In this document: piece after piece, positions 32,405 to 44,342 of the stretch | Layout of the letters: every line of letters starts with the position of its first letter | Numbering within the stretch: the stretch's first letter is position 1 | Assembly: GCA_963971225.1 (NCBI GenBank) | Contig: OZ020269.1 | Coordinates: 87,502,283-87,566,282, forward strand | Length of the DNA: 64,000 bases | Reading direction: 5' to 3' | Source of the DNA: Melieria omissa | Lineage: Eukaryota > Arthropoda > Insecta > Diptera > Ulidiidae | Notes under the pieces: generated by a model | What the model saw: the letters and a program-made list of their open reading frames with translations, nothing else | Told to the model about the DNA's origin: nothing | Database searches by the model: none | Program-made: the position numbers and the translations under genes

Positions 32405-34520
32405 TAAATAAAAAATAACTACAAAAAGTACTGAAAGAAGTTAAAAAAGCAGTTCAAAGAGGAGTTAAAAAGTAAAAAAAGTAGCTCAGCCTACAAAAAA
32501 TACAAAAAGTAGTTCAAAAAGCAGTTCAAGAAGGATTCTGTTAAGTAGAGAAAATAGTTTTCACTAAAAAAAGTACAAAAAGTAATTCAAAAAGCAGTTC
32601 AAGAAGGATTCTGTAAAGTAGAGAAAGTAGTTTTCACTACAAAAAGTACAAAAACAGTTCAATGAGCATTTCAAAAAGGATTCAGTTAAGAAGAGAAAGT
32701 AGTTCTCACTACAAAAAGTACAAAAAGTAGTTCAAAAAGCAGTTCAAGAAGGCTTCTGTTGAGTAGAGAAAGTAGTTCTCACAACAAAAAGTACAAAAAA
32801 TAGTTCAAGAAGGATTCTGCAAAGTGAAGAGAGTAGTTCTCACTACAAAAAATACAAAAAGTAGTTCAAAAAGCAGTTCAAGAAGGATTCTACAAAGTGA
32901 AGAAAGTATATCTCACTACAAAAAGTACAAAAAGTAGTTCAAAAAGCAGTTAAAGAAGAATTCTGTTGAGTAGAGAAAATAATTCAGACTACAAAAAATA
33001 CAAAAAGTCGTTCAAAACTCATTTCAAAAAGGATTCTGTTGAGTAGATAAAGTAGTTCAAGAAGGATTCTATTAAGTAAAGAAAGAAGTTCTCACTACGA
33101 AAAGTACAAAAAGTAGTTCAAAAAGCAGTTCAAAAAGGATTCTGTAAAGTATAGAAAGTAGTTCTCTCACTACAAAAAGTATAAAATATAATTCAAAACG
33201 CAGTTCGAAAGAAAGTTAGGAAACTAAATAAAATATTTCGGACTACAGTAAATGCAAAATGTAAGTCTAGTGCAATTAAACAATTATTTGAAAAAGAAAT
33301 AGTATAAAAAAGTACAAATTGTAGTTCACAAAGTAGTTCAAAAAGGAATCAGGAAAGTAAAGAAAGTTGTTCAGATAAAAAAGGTGCGCATTGTAGTTTG
33401 AAAGCAGTTCGAAAGGTAGTTCCGAAAGTAAAGAATGTATTCCAGATTGTGCGCATTGTAGTTTGAAAGCAGTTCGAAAGGTAGTTCCGAGAGTAAAGAA
33501 TGTATTCCAGATTGGTTCAAAAAGCAATTCAAAACGGATTCAGGAAAGTAAAGGAAGTAGTTTAGACTTCAAAATGAACAAAATAAAACTCCAAAAAATT
33601 TCAAAAGCATGTTCGGAAAGTAAAGTAAGAAGTTCAGAGTACAAAAAGTACAAAAAATAGTTCAAAAAGAAATTCAAAAATGATTCAGGGTAGTAAGAAA
33701 ATTAAATCAGATTACAAAAAGTAGTTCAAAAAGCAGTTCAAAAGGATTCAGTAAAGTAAAAAAAAATAAAGATCACAAAACGTACAAAAAAAAAGCAGTT
33801 TAAATAGGATTCAGGAAAGTAAGAAAGTTGAATTATATTACAAAAAAGTACAAAAAATAATTCCAAAAGTAGTTCAAAAAGAAGTATAAAAAGAAAGAAA
33901 GGAAATTAATTTGAATTAAAAAATTTAGTTCAAAAAGCAATTCAAAAATGATTCAAGAAAGTAAAAAGGGTAAATCAGATTACAAAAAGTAGTTCAAAAA
34001 GCAGTTTAAAAAGGTTTCGGGAAAGTAAAAATAAATGAAGACGATCACAAAAAGTACCAACAAATTCAGTTTAAATAGGATTCAGAAAAGTAAGAAAATT
34101 AAATCAGAGTACCAAAAGTACAAAAAATAATTCCAAAAGAAGTTCAAAAAGAACTTTGGAAAGAAAGGAAACCAATTTTGATACCAAAAAGTAATTCAAA
34201 AAGCAATTCAAAAGTGATTCAGGAAGAAAACAGTAAACAGTAAAAGTAGAGAAAGTAGTTCTCACTGGAAAATGTATAGAAAAGAATTCAAAAAGTCCTT
34301 AGGAAACTAAAAAAAGTAGTTTGGACCACAAAAGTACAAAATATAATTCAAAAGCAGTTAAAAAAATATTTTAAAACATAAGCAAGGTAGTTTAAACTAC
34401 TAAATTACAAACAAGTAGTTCAAAAAGTAGTTCAAAAAGTATTCAGGTACAAAATGTAAATCAAGAAGCAGTTCAAAAGAAAGTTTGAGAAGTAAAAAAA
34501 GTAGATTAAGTTACAAAAAA
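32405..34520. repeat. Degenerate minisatellite, ~75-bp unit, about 2.1 kb
   Basis: The unit contains CAAAAAGTAGTTCAAAAAGC, then AGTTCAAGAAGGATTCTGTT, then AGTAGAGAAAGTAGTTCTCA. Repeats are clearest from 32530 to 33200 (about ten units, 62-78 bases apart) and degrade to the right. A 66-base perfect-looking repeat lies near 33389-33500. The plus strand is strongly purine-rich (A and G), with no coding function visible. Confidence 0.85.
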
Positions 34521-36590
34521 CCAACCACAAAACTGTGCGTTCCTTCCATCCATAAAAAGATTGCACTCATAACACTGGTAGTTATAAGTAATTATGGGCT
34601 CTGAGCCTCATTGCTCGAAATACATTTCTTTTCTATCAAACTATCGAGTGGAATAAGCTTTGAGATTGTTTGTGTCTGAGACAGAAGCAGCACAAAGTCA
34701 CATGGAGAGTGTTGAAACTATACGACAATATTGATAGCCTCGATCACTAAATGACGTTGATAGACTCTTAAAAAGAATAATTAGATAAGAAATACGTATA
34801 TATGCTTAGTATATACATTTATATGTACATATGTAGCACCAATAATTCATATGCACTTTTAAAAGGCACAAATTGTTTTCAATCGCTGCACAGTGGCGTT
34901 TTTTTTATTATAATTTCATTTTTCTATATAATTTTATTTCACATTTTTTGTTTTCATATTTTAGTAAATACACCACATTTTTAATATTTATATAGCATAT
35001 TCCCCCATTGCACTTTATTTACTATTTCGATGATTTAATTCAATTGTTGAAACTTGAGTGCTACTCGCAATTGCGCCAAAAAAAAATTTATAAAACGCTG
35101 TATTCATTGCACTTAATGGCTTAGCGCTGGCTAATGCCACTTGAATTTGATTGGCCTGACTGTATGGATGAATAATTGATTTACAAAAACAAAAAATCTC
35201 TATGCGGTTTTAATGACTTAGCCACTGGTTTAAGTTGCATACAAATAGAAAATAATTGCAATTGTGTGGGGATTTTAGGAGCGAAATTGGGAATGTAAAG
35301 CAAAATAGTACATTTAATATTAAACGATAATAAACATTTAGAAAATATGAATAATTTGAAATATAAGAGATTTCATATAAAATTAAAAGTAATATAAAAA
35401 ATCCATTCTTTTTATTTTTATTTTATTTTAGAAGCTTTTAGTAATCCCTACCGGGCGTTGTGTAAGTGCAATCGAACTAAGCTAAATGGCGTTAAAAGCT
35501 AAGGTTTCGTAATTCAAAAACTTCCATCTTACATTATTTAATACTTGAATTGCATTCAACTTTCAATACGATGAACTAAAACTGAAAAGAACTTCCACTC
35601 CAAATCCGCTGTCACTTTGAATGTATAACCCAACTTTGACTATTTACTACTTCAACTCCAACAAATCTCGATGAAAATTTAATTTCCTATTTTTCATTTT
35701 CAAAAGAAACTTGCAACATTACAATGACAACACTTTGAAGCATTGTCTATGTTTGTAAAAAATTCAATACACACCAAAATATGCAACGCTGTAGTGCAAA
35801 ACTCCGTAAAGATCAAAAACAAAAAAACTATACAAAAGTTAGTTGTGTAAAATGTAAACAAAAATGTTAAATGCTTATTAGTTTTTATTGTCAGCAGCTT
35901 GACTTACTCTACTTTGCATAAGTACGCACTTACACCCATACAGACACACACACACAAACAGGCATTCAACGCCTTTTGTAGTGCGAAAACTTTGGCGCTG
36001 GCATTGTTGGGCGCTTGGACTTGGCAGTTATTTTAGTTAAATATTCGCGAAGTGAAATGTAATAGCACACTTCGCCAGCTGCACGCTGCCAACTTCTTTG
36101 GCAACGCTCGGCCGCATTGTTGTTGCCATTTGGAGCGCTGCAAAATATCAACTTGCTGCTGTGTTCGCATGCAACGCAACAACGGTAAATACTTGTCTAT
36201 ATGTAAATATTTTTATGAAACTTTATCTTTTTTCTAATAAACTGCGCCATCGCCAGCAACAACGGAACAAGTTGTCAGCACGACAGCCGGAAATTGAGAG
36301 TGTTGCCGAGCGGCAGAACAACAGAAAAGTAGCACCAACAAGCAGAACCGAAACTATCGCTGAGCTTAAAACTTTAGTAGACTTTTCACGCGTTGCTCTG
36401 TGCTGCAAAACTATGCTGCAAATTTGTTTCGATAAATTTTTTACAAGCAATTTGTGTAAAAATGTTTTAAATGTCTTTGATAAACTTTTGCAGTGATAGC
36501 AAATTGATTTGTGATATTTTAAGTGGGTGACAGCATTCAAAAAAATTTGAAGTTCTACAATGTGATAAAGGAGGACAAAGTGTTCAATTA
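34521..36590. other. Noncoding DNA
   Basis: No gene supported. A GC-richer patch at 35980-36330 has short frames without domains. Confidence 0.5.
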
Positions 36591-37078
36591 CACTGCACAA
36601 CAAAATCAAATTTTTTTTTTAAATAACAAGGTTCTGATAACGGATTCTGGTAGAGGGGACCAAAAAAAAATATACGTGTATCGGCGTTTTGAAAGTTTAC
36701 ATCTGAATTTTTTGTTACGGGGGGGTCAAAATTTTCCCCCTTTTGCGGTTTCTTATGGTGAATCGGCATACGAAAACCATGTAACCTTACATTTTAGGTA
36801 TATGATGTGTTCAGCAATTTGATGTAAAATACAACGAAGAATATTTTTGTGGAGCGTTTTAACCCTGTGACTCCTATTTGTATGGGTCAATTTGACCAGT
36901 TTTTTCTAAAATGCCAAAAATGTCATATAAAACAGAACTTTCTAAGGACAAAATGTACCACGAAAATATTTGCCATAAAATCCTACTATAGGTCTCTGAA
37001 TACATCGAAGCTCAGAAATTAACTTGAACGCCAGAATTAAGCCAAAACTGAAAATGTTTATTTCGTACTTAATCTAAA
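36591..37078. repeat. Dispersed ~490-bp repeat, copy 1
   Basis: It matches the reverse complement of 44343-44838 over its full length. It contains the palindromic motif GGTCAATTTGACC near 36886. It also contains TTAACCCTGTGACTCC at 36858, which resembles a piggyBac-type end at a TTAA. Similar palindromes occur just inside the ends of some piggyBac-like elements, so part of the repeat may come from one. Confidence 0.75.
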
Positions 37079-37620
37079 TTGGTAGTCACTAAAATGTCCT
37101 ACAAAACTTGCACGTGGAATAGCAGATGGAAGGGCAACCAATATTCCAAAAAACAATGGGAGCCGAGAGCTGAAGGGAAGATATACTCCCCCTAAAAAAA
37201 AATGCAGACCTATTTAGGCTTTTCAGTTATGAAAGCACAATGATTGGTGCATTGGACCACAAACTAACAGGTAATGTGTTGGAATCCGAAATAAAATCAA
37301 TAATTTCCCTTGCAATGATTGCTTCCGCTAAATAAAGTAAGAATGCGTTGTTATTGTAGAAACAAAGAATTGATTAGAGCAACGATTGCCATACCGAATC
37401 GTTTGAAAAATTCTGATATCCGCCAAGCTCGAGCGATTTTTTTGTTAATGGATTCGTGAAATCTCTGATTTATGCAATTCAGCCCTAAGCAATTCCTGAT
37501 CTGAGGGATTGGTGATGATTGGTAAACACTTTTCTTCAACTTTTCATTATTTAAATTTAATGCAAATACCAAAGGTCTTTGATTGGAGCTATGGGAGCCA
37601 TTTGCTCATTGCCAGCCATT
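37079..37620. other. Unassigned DNA
   Basis: A minus-strand frame of 73 codons (37351-37572) has no recognisable domain. The stretch could be the interior of the element whose end lies in the preceding repeat, but I could not identify transposase motifs. Confidence 0.4.
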
Positions 37621-38175
37621 AAATAAAATAAAATAATAAAATAAAATAAAATAAAATAAAATAAAATAAAATAAAATAAAATAAAATAAAATACAATACA
37701 ATACAATAAAATAAAATAAAATAAAATAAAATAAAATAAAATAAAATAAAATAAAATAAAATAAAATAAAATAAAATAAAATAAAATAAAATAAAATAAA
37801 ATAAAATAAAATAAAATAAAATAAAATAAAATAAAATAAAATAAAATAAAATAAAATAAAATAAAATAAAATAAAATAAAATAAAATAAAATAAAATAAA
37901 ATAAAATAAAATAAAATAAAATAAAATAAAATAAAATAAAATAAAATAAAATAAAATAAAATAAAATAAAATAAAATAAAACAAAATAGAATAAAATAAA
38001 ATAAAATAAAATAAAATAAAATAAAATAAAATAAAATAAAATAAAATAAAATAAAATAAAATAAAATAAAATAAAATAAAATAAAATAAAATAAAATAAA
38101 ATAAAATAAAATAAAATAAAATAAAATAAAATAAAATAAAATAAAATAAAATAAAATAAAATAAAATAAAATATA
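37621..38175. repeat. (TAAAA)n microsatellite, about 555 bp
   Basis: About 110 pentanucleotide units with a few interruptions (TACAA variants at 37691-37708, ACAAAATAGAAT at 37981). The minus-strand frames reading FILFY repeats are artefacts of the array. Confidence 0.97.
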
Positions 38176-39738
38176 TAAAAATAATAAAACTAACCAATGC
38201 ATATTTTTACCTAAAACATTCTTTAGAGTTTCAAGCACTCGAAAACCTCCAAATTGACGCAACTCTGATTTCTATTGTCATCACTCTCGATTACCACTCG
38301 AAGCCATTGTGGCTGCCATTTAACTGACTTCGTCAGACACATTTGTTCCAAAAATAACGCCAACTATGTACATGCAGTCACTTCCATTGTGTCTGCTCGG
38401 CGTTCGTGTGCGCGCAGTGTGCAGTGAAGCTCGCTTTTCGCGTTGGTAATTGAGCGCATTAACCGCAACAATTTCGGGTAATTGTTGTGGGTATTAAAAG
38501 CTCGCTCGGCTGCGTGTCAGACTATGTTGGGCTGTGTATGTGCCACCGCCAACCGCCAACGTCTGCTGTCGATCATTTTGTGCGTTGCTGGCAATTGGCC
38601 AGACGCGTTTCGTCAAATTCTGCCCGCACAAATTTTACAATTAATCGTGACAAATTGCAAAGTAAAGCAGCAACAACCATATAACAACAACAACAACTAG
38701 AAACACAAGCAACAAAGCACTTTCGGGTAAATGTTGGTATTTACCCACTCGAGTGGTTGTCTGTGCGATGCCAGCGCAGCAATTCGAACTCACTCACTCT
38801 TTCACTCACGCACGCGCCGCACCACTGCAGCGTCTTACCATGCACACTGCGCCACATTGGCTGACAAATTGTGGCAATCTTTTATGACAAGTGCGTGCAT
38901 CACGTGAGCCGGTACTGCCACTGCCACTGCATACTTTCAGGCGCTTTGGCATTTCGATGGAAGCGCGGAAGAGCGCAAATTTGCACGACATGCAGTGCCC
39001 GAAATGTTTCTCGTAAAAAATTACAATCCATATTTTATCGAAAGCTTCAGCTTACAGTTAGTCAAAGTGCGATTGTTGGCTTCATAAATGCGCCGAATGT
39101 AAATAAATACTTAAATACTTCGCACCGGATCATAATAAAGGCGACGTAGACAAATGAAACATTCGAGTGCGGCTGGAGAGGTGGAAAGAATTTCAAATGA
39201 ATTACGCGCAAAAGTTATGCCAACATTTTCTCAATACTATTTATAGATAAATAAATATTTCAGAATTTCAATGACGAGGTAAAGCAACTCAAGATGCGAA
39301 CAAAGTGAAAATAATTAAGAAATTATTTATAGAGTTGCTTTAAAGATTTTGTGGAAAGAGACTAAATTACATGAAATGATTAATAACATTAAAATAAGGG
39401 GTTGAATTTCAAGTTAATATTTAATTAATTTATGTGCGAGAAGAGGAAAAAGAGGAATAAAGGTTAAAAGATCTATTAGAAGAGAAAGACGAAGGTCTGA
39501 GAGGTAATAGTTACATAGAAGAGAAAGTGGTGGGGGAGGTTTAGAAGAGAAATTCCGAGCGTAGATATATCTTGGCCCATCTGCTCAGTATTGCCTTGTC
39601 GAGTGCGCTTGTCTGCTCTACAGTTCCCTGAAATATTCAAATGTGGTGGAAGCTAACTTAAGTCAGTATGAAAATGATCTTTAATGTAATTAAATTTGCT
39701 TACAGAGACCCAGGTACGAATAGCATATTCGATAATAT
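38176..39738. other. Noncoding DNA with a GC-richer patch
   Basis: The region 38380-38990 is GC-richer. It has a TATTAAAA (38492) and a TCAG (38517) 25 bases later, which could be a weak core promoter. No frame has a known domain. The rest is AT-rich. Confidence 0.45.
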
Positions 39739-39991
39739 TGTTACGAAAATTACTTTCTAAGTTCGTTTGGATTGTGCTTGAAAATAAAACCACTTTAATT
39801 ATTCAACGCAAACGCAGTCAAAAACCAACGATCGATTTATTGACACATTTACACTTGTTCTACTTTACACTACTATTGCATGTTTTCCCTTTGCTTGCTC
39901 AACACCGACTCCACACTCTGCGCTGCACACTGCTGCTTTTATACTTGTTTTCTTATCGCGCCGAGGTTTCTTGCACATTCTAGTTGTACTC

Positions 39992-40523
39992 AGCCACGCC
40001 CCCCCAGGACCTGAACCCTTTATTGGGCTGGGCAAAAGCGCCTTAACGGAGTCACTGAGACTAGAGGAAAGGACCAGGAACACAGAACACTGGACTAGCG
40101 CCTCCGGTCTCAGGCAATCGAAAATCTTTATCAAAGATTACAACCCCAAATGGAGTGAAGAATGCCCCAAACTAAGGAGAAACCAGCTTAGACAGGTCAC
40201 AGGTCTTCTAACTGGGCATTGCAGATTGAGGAAACACATGCATACAATCGGGATAGAACAGGTAAGCGTCTGTAGACTCTGCGAAACAGCAGAGGAGACT
40301 CCCGAACACATCATAATGCACTGAAATGCGGCTTGTCGCAGCAGGTTGCGTTACCTGGGCCAATTTTGGCTTGCAGAACAGGACGTCAAACACCTAGACC
40401 CCCGCGAGTTACTAAGTTTCATTAGGGCGGTTGGTCTAGGGATGTACTCTAACATTTGTAAGGGGCACAATATATCAATCCTGGTCTCAGTGCAGTTTAC
40501 CCTAATCAATTCTATTCTATTCT
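39992..40523 (+). mobile_element. 5'-truncated LINE inserted in LTR copy B
   Basis: The 15-bp duplication ATTCTAGTTGTACTC flanks it exactly (39977-39991 and 40524-40538). The 3' tail consists of ATTCT units. Length 532 bp, so only the last part of ORF2 and the 3' UTR are present. The tail type and coding sequence suggest the same broad group as the full-length LINE at 3032. Confidence 0.92.
39998..40470 (+). pseudogene. LINE ORF2 C-terminal fragment
   Basis: The frame reads IFIKDYNPKWSEE, then RRNQLRQVTGLLTGHCRL, then CRLCETAEETPEHIIMH, the Cys/His motif that ends this type of ORF2. The equivalent segment of the full-length LINE reads KVMTGMLSGHCLL and CRFCMEEEETSIHII, so the two are clearly related. 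A stop replaces the Cys that should follow the His at about 40322. Coding similarity then continues briefly as LRYLGQFWL, in a shifted frame. Confidence 0.85.
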
Positions 40524-40617
40524 ATTCTAGTTGTACTCTCTATCTCGATTGTTCTAGCACAGCTCATCACCTTTCGCAAACCATCCTCGCCATAACGGAA
40601 TTATAGCAAGTTTGCAT

Positions 40618-40631
40618 GCCTAAAAGTATGC
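40618..40631. promoter_or_regulatory. Su(Hw)-like site in LTR copy B
   Basis: GCCTAAAAGTATGC, identical to the site in copy A and at the equivalent position. Confidence 0.5.
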
Positions 40632-40714
40632 TTGGAAAAGCATTCATGCATAGCACAGCACACAATATGCACACATCGTTGCAATATTAAAGATTCAATT
40701 CTCAGTCTATGATA

Positions 40715-40870
40715 CAGTGTTGCCAGATCAGAAGATTTCCACCTAGATTTAGGAGATTCTTGGCCTTATAGGAGCATTTTTAGGAGGAAGAATTGTTTCG
40801 GAGAAAGTTTAGGAGATTTATATTTGGGACATTTTGGATAACGTCGTATGATGTATTGGAAACACTGGCA
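40715..40870. repeat. Relic of a hAT-like non-autonomous element
   Basis: It starts CAGTGTTGCCAGATCAG, then GATTTCCACCTAGATTTA and GAAAGTTTAGGAGATTT, matching the left end of the element at 58756. The right end is not present in recognisable form. Confidence 0.6.
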
Positions 40871-41430
40871 AAATAATACTAAAATATGTGGATACGAGTA
40901 GAAACTACTTGACCGATTGATGTGAAATTTAGACACAAAGAATTATATGTTCAGAAGAGGGTTTCTGGATATTATATGTTGTGTGAAGAGGGCGTGGCAC
41001 TGTTCACACAACTCAAATCTATCATATTGATTAACGTTTGGATTCATAAGATGGATAGCATTGAAATTTGGTACAACATCGTGCCATGAATCTGTTGTTC
41101 CTCTGCGGAAATCTCATTAGCACTGAACAAGGGGCGTGGTACTGTTTTTGTTAAAAAAATTTGCTTATAACTTTGGAACTATAAGTCGCACATGAATGAC
41201 ATTCGATGCCAATTCGCTTAGATGCACTTTTTCACTGGCAAAATGGGGAAGGCATTGAAGAATGGAGCGTGGCATGGCGCATAGAACTGAAATTTTCATT
41301 AAGAAATACTTTCAAAATTACTTTATTGAAACAGGTAAATTGCATAGGCATTGAAAGAGGGGCATGGTGCTCTTCAAGCAACTCAAAATATGAACATCAA
41401 ACAAGAGGCATACGAATTAAAAAAGAGGGG
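40871..41430. repeat. Degenerate GGGCGTGGC-type repeat
   Basis: Loose repeats containing GGGCGTGGCACTGTT, GGGGCGTGGTACTGTT and GAGCGTGGCATGGCG, about 120-150 bases apart, with intervening text like TTTGGAACTATAAGTCGCACATG. They resemble units of the larger array at 49530-53105. Confidence 0.5.
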
Positions 41431-42410
41431 TAAAAGCTTTCAATATAAATCTTTTTCAGTACAATTGCGGGTATATAATAATATATGAAATATTAATTAA
41501 TTTATTTTAAACATTTATACAATAATAATAATATGAAATCATTTTGATTTATCCGATAGCATCGATAATTTGTACTCGAAAATTATAAATGGGCCAACTA
41601 TCGATAGTTTCCCAATCTCTACTACTAAGTAGGATGTATTGTTGGCAAATGTAGAGGTTTGTGTCTTTGATACGCTTTTTTTGGTTGATATATACGCTGT
41701 CATTCTTTGATGTCATTCTTTTCAAAGTGTGTAATTCTTGCAATTTTGAATCAGATTTTGAAATCGAAAAATCAAATCACACGCAAGAAACTTCAGCAAA
41801 GTCCACCATAGCGATTTTTAATTTTTTATATATAACTTCAAGTACATAATTCTTTCACTATTTGTATGAAATAAAGTTGTTGACTCTATTTTCCTATTAA
41901 GCAAATATTTAGCAATTTTTCTAATAGCAACAATCAACTCATCTTGATAAGAATTTTACAGAAAATATTAGCATAAGACAAATTTATAAATGCTTTTAAT
42001 ATTTCTATTTAATATGCTTCCGAGTGTAATGCGAATGTATGAATGCTTGAGGGTTATTGACGAGGGTTGAACATTTTCAGCTACATTACATTTTCATAAT
42101 ATTGCAAATGCTTCAAAAAAGCCTTATTTCTACATTTGTTTACAATTTATATATTACATAACTTATGTACAACATAATTGACACTTAATAGCGGCACTTG
42201 GTTGATGACTTAACCTTTTTCAGACAACACAAAATGTGCCATGGAAATGGTTCACTGTGTTGGCATCTTTTAGAATGGAAACTAAATATTAAAAACTGAA
42301 AAAAAAAGAAATGTAACAACTCCCAGCGGCATTGAATTGGTAGTAAAAAGGCCAATGTGGGAAACCCTTTTAGCTTTAAAGCTCTTTTTTTCGTTTTGAG
42401 CCTACAAACA

Positions 42411-42423
42411 CCTAAAAGTAGGC
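42411..42423. promoter_or_regulatory. Weak Su(Hw)-like site
   Basis: CCTAAAAGTAGGC, one mismatch from the core. Confidence 0.3.
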
Positions 42424-42763
42424 AGCAAATTTTAACATTTAACAATTCTTAAGGTTAACTGTTGCTTAGTCTTCACTTTCCATTTCATACTTTCGTTACT
42501 TTTTGCTATTTAAATATTTCATAAATGCCTCAGTTGAACACAACTTGTTGGAGAACTTTTACCATCAATAGCAAATTTAAGATTTTGCCATGTAACCTGG
42601 CGTGTTGTAATTTTTGTTGAAAATTTATTATAAAATTCCATTAGGCTAATATTTTCCAACATCTACCCGGCTGTATTGTGTACTTTTCTAGTGGTTATTT
42701 GGTAGCATTTGCGGCCATTTATTTGCACTGCAAGCCCGACAAAACCACGCTGAAAGCTGCTAA

Positions 42764-42777
42764 GCCTAAAAGTATGC
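42764..42777. promoter_or_regulatory. Su(Hw)-like site outside any recognised element
   Basis: GCCTAAAAGTATGC, an exact core match, followed by AAATAATCG. It lies in unique-looking DNA near a GC-richer patch. Confidence 0.5.
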
Positions 42778-43375
42778 AAATAATCGACCGAAATGTGAAA
42801 ATGTACAAAGCGAATGATAATATGCACTTAAGCCAGCCAGCCAGCCAGTCAGCCAGTTGACTATGTGCAGCGTACGATTTTTAGTTGAGCTCATGTCGAG
42901 GCGTCCAGCTGCGTATTTGCGGCACCGGCAGCCAGCCGCCAATGGGCGCCAGCTAAACGTGTTTACGTTACGCTGAGTGCTCTGCACTTTTCACATGCAG
43001 TTTGCTGCAGTTTTGGTGAGAGCGAGGAGGACGAGGCGGAGCGACATGCGCATCAGTTGCCGTGTGTGGCTGCCAAAAGTATGCACACTGAATTTTCCAC
43101 CTTTTTTGCTTCAAAAATTGTTGTACATTTTTGTTAAAATTTCAACATTGATGCTGTGTCAGCAGTTGAGTTTTATTACTCGGCAAACCTTGTTGCCGAC
43201 GTTGTGCTTGTGTGTTTGTCTGTGTGTGTGTTTGTGTGTGAGGGTTTTCCTGCTAATATTTCGCAATATTTTGCGCAATTTCCCATTCATTAGTTTTATT
43301 TTCGAAATTCCATTGATATTTCGCTGTATATATTAATGAATTTAGTGGAAAATCTGTTGGAATATGGTTGCAAGT

Positions 43376-43960
43376 TTTGTGAAAAAATATTTTCATAGAA
43401 AATAAGAATTTGTAGAACTTTGCTTTGTTTAATTTAACTGTACGCACTCAGTGTAAAAATGAATACAAAATCACTCATGTGATTATCGACCATATAAAAA
43501 AATATATTTAAAAAATTATTTAAAAAAATTACAAACATTGATTTTCCACGAAACTTTTGGAAATGTATTCAATTAAATATTTTTGGTGAAACTTGTAATT
43601 CGCTCTAAATTACTTAAATTTGAAGAATTAATATTCTTGCAAAATACAAATTTTAATTGCAATTTTGATGAAAAAACACTTTCATAGAAAAGAAGAATTT
43701 GTAGAATTTTGGTTTGTTTTATTTAATTGTACGCAATCAGTGTACAAATGGGGCACTGATGTAATTATAAAAAATATTTAAAATATATTTAAAAAAATAA
43801 TAGAAATTAAAAAAAAAATTGCAAACATTGATTTTCCATCAAACTTGTTGAAATATATTCAATTAAATATTTTTGGTGAAATTTTTAATTAGTTCTAGTT
43901 CTAGTTACTTAAATTAAAAAAATTAATAATCTTGCGAAATAAAAATTTTAATAATGAAAA
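43376..43960. repeat. Tandem duplication, two ~290-bp AT-rich copies
   Basis: 43376-43666 and 43667-43960 align at a 290-base offset. Shared blocks are TTTCATAGAAAA, AAGAATTTGTAGAA, CATTGATTTTCCA and CAATTAAATATTTTTGGTGAA. No coding sequence. Confidence 0.8.
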
Positions 43961-44080
43961 AAAATCTACTAATAATTCTTTGAAAAATAAAAAATTGTAA
44001 TAAGTTATGCTACTTAACTAATAAGCACTGGTATATTTTTCCTAAGGAAGTGGCAGCATGAAAATTCCTAAAAAACATAT

Positions 44081-44342
44081 TGTTACGGAAATGGGTCCTT
44101 TAGGGTTAATCTCTAAGTTCCTTTTTGGATTGTGCTTGAAAATAAAACCACTTCAATTACTCAGCGCAAAACGCAGTCAGAATCCAACAATCGCTTTAAT
44201 TACATATTTACACTTTGCTTGTATTTACACTTGTTACTAATTTTCTTGTTCAAATACGACTCGACCCTCTGCACTGCACCCAGCTGCCTTTTATACTTGT
44301 CTGGTTATCGCGCCGATTGTTCTCGCGTATTCCAGTTGGACT
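44081..44342 (+). repeat. Solo LTR, copy C, 3'-truncated
   Basis: It begins TGTTACGG right after ATAT and follows copies A and B up to CCAGTTGGACT. It then stops where the dispersed repeat at 44343 begins. The part with the Su(Hw)-like site is missing. Confidence 0.8.

Larger units (their letters stand above)
39739..40683 (+). repeat. Solo LTR, copy B, interrupted by a LINE fragment
   Basis: It begins TGTTACG and ends GTTGCA, with the 4-bp duplication ATAT on both sides (39735-39738 and 40684-40687). A 4-bp duplication at ATAT fits insect Gypsy-type elements. Without the LINE insertion its length is about 400 bp, like copy A. The Su(Hw)-like site sits at 40618-40631. Confidence 0.85.
41431..43370. 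other. Noncoding DNA
   Basis: No gene supported. A GC-richer patch (42840-43080) includes a short CCAG run at 42833-42856. GT-rich text lies at 43204-43240. Two Su(Hw)-like sites are listed separately. Confidence 0.5.

Noticed and set aside
32405..34520. CRISPR-like or coding repeat array
   Set aside because: Repeats are degenerate, continuous and without unique spacers. The context is eukaryotic and frames are short.
37606..38262. Long minus-strand open frames of 190-218 codons reading FILFY repeats
   Set aside because: They are produced by the (TAAAA)n array, which has no stop in these frames. No start context, domain or codon pattern supports a gene.
38492..38520. Core promoter from TATTAAAA and TCAG
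   Set aside because: The spacing is a little short and the initiator match is weak, so it is only mentioned within the surrounding feature.
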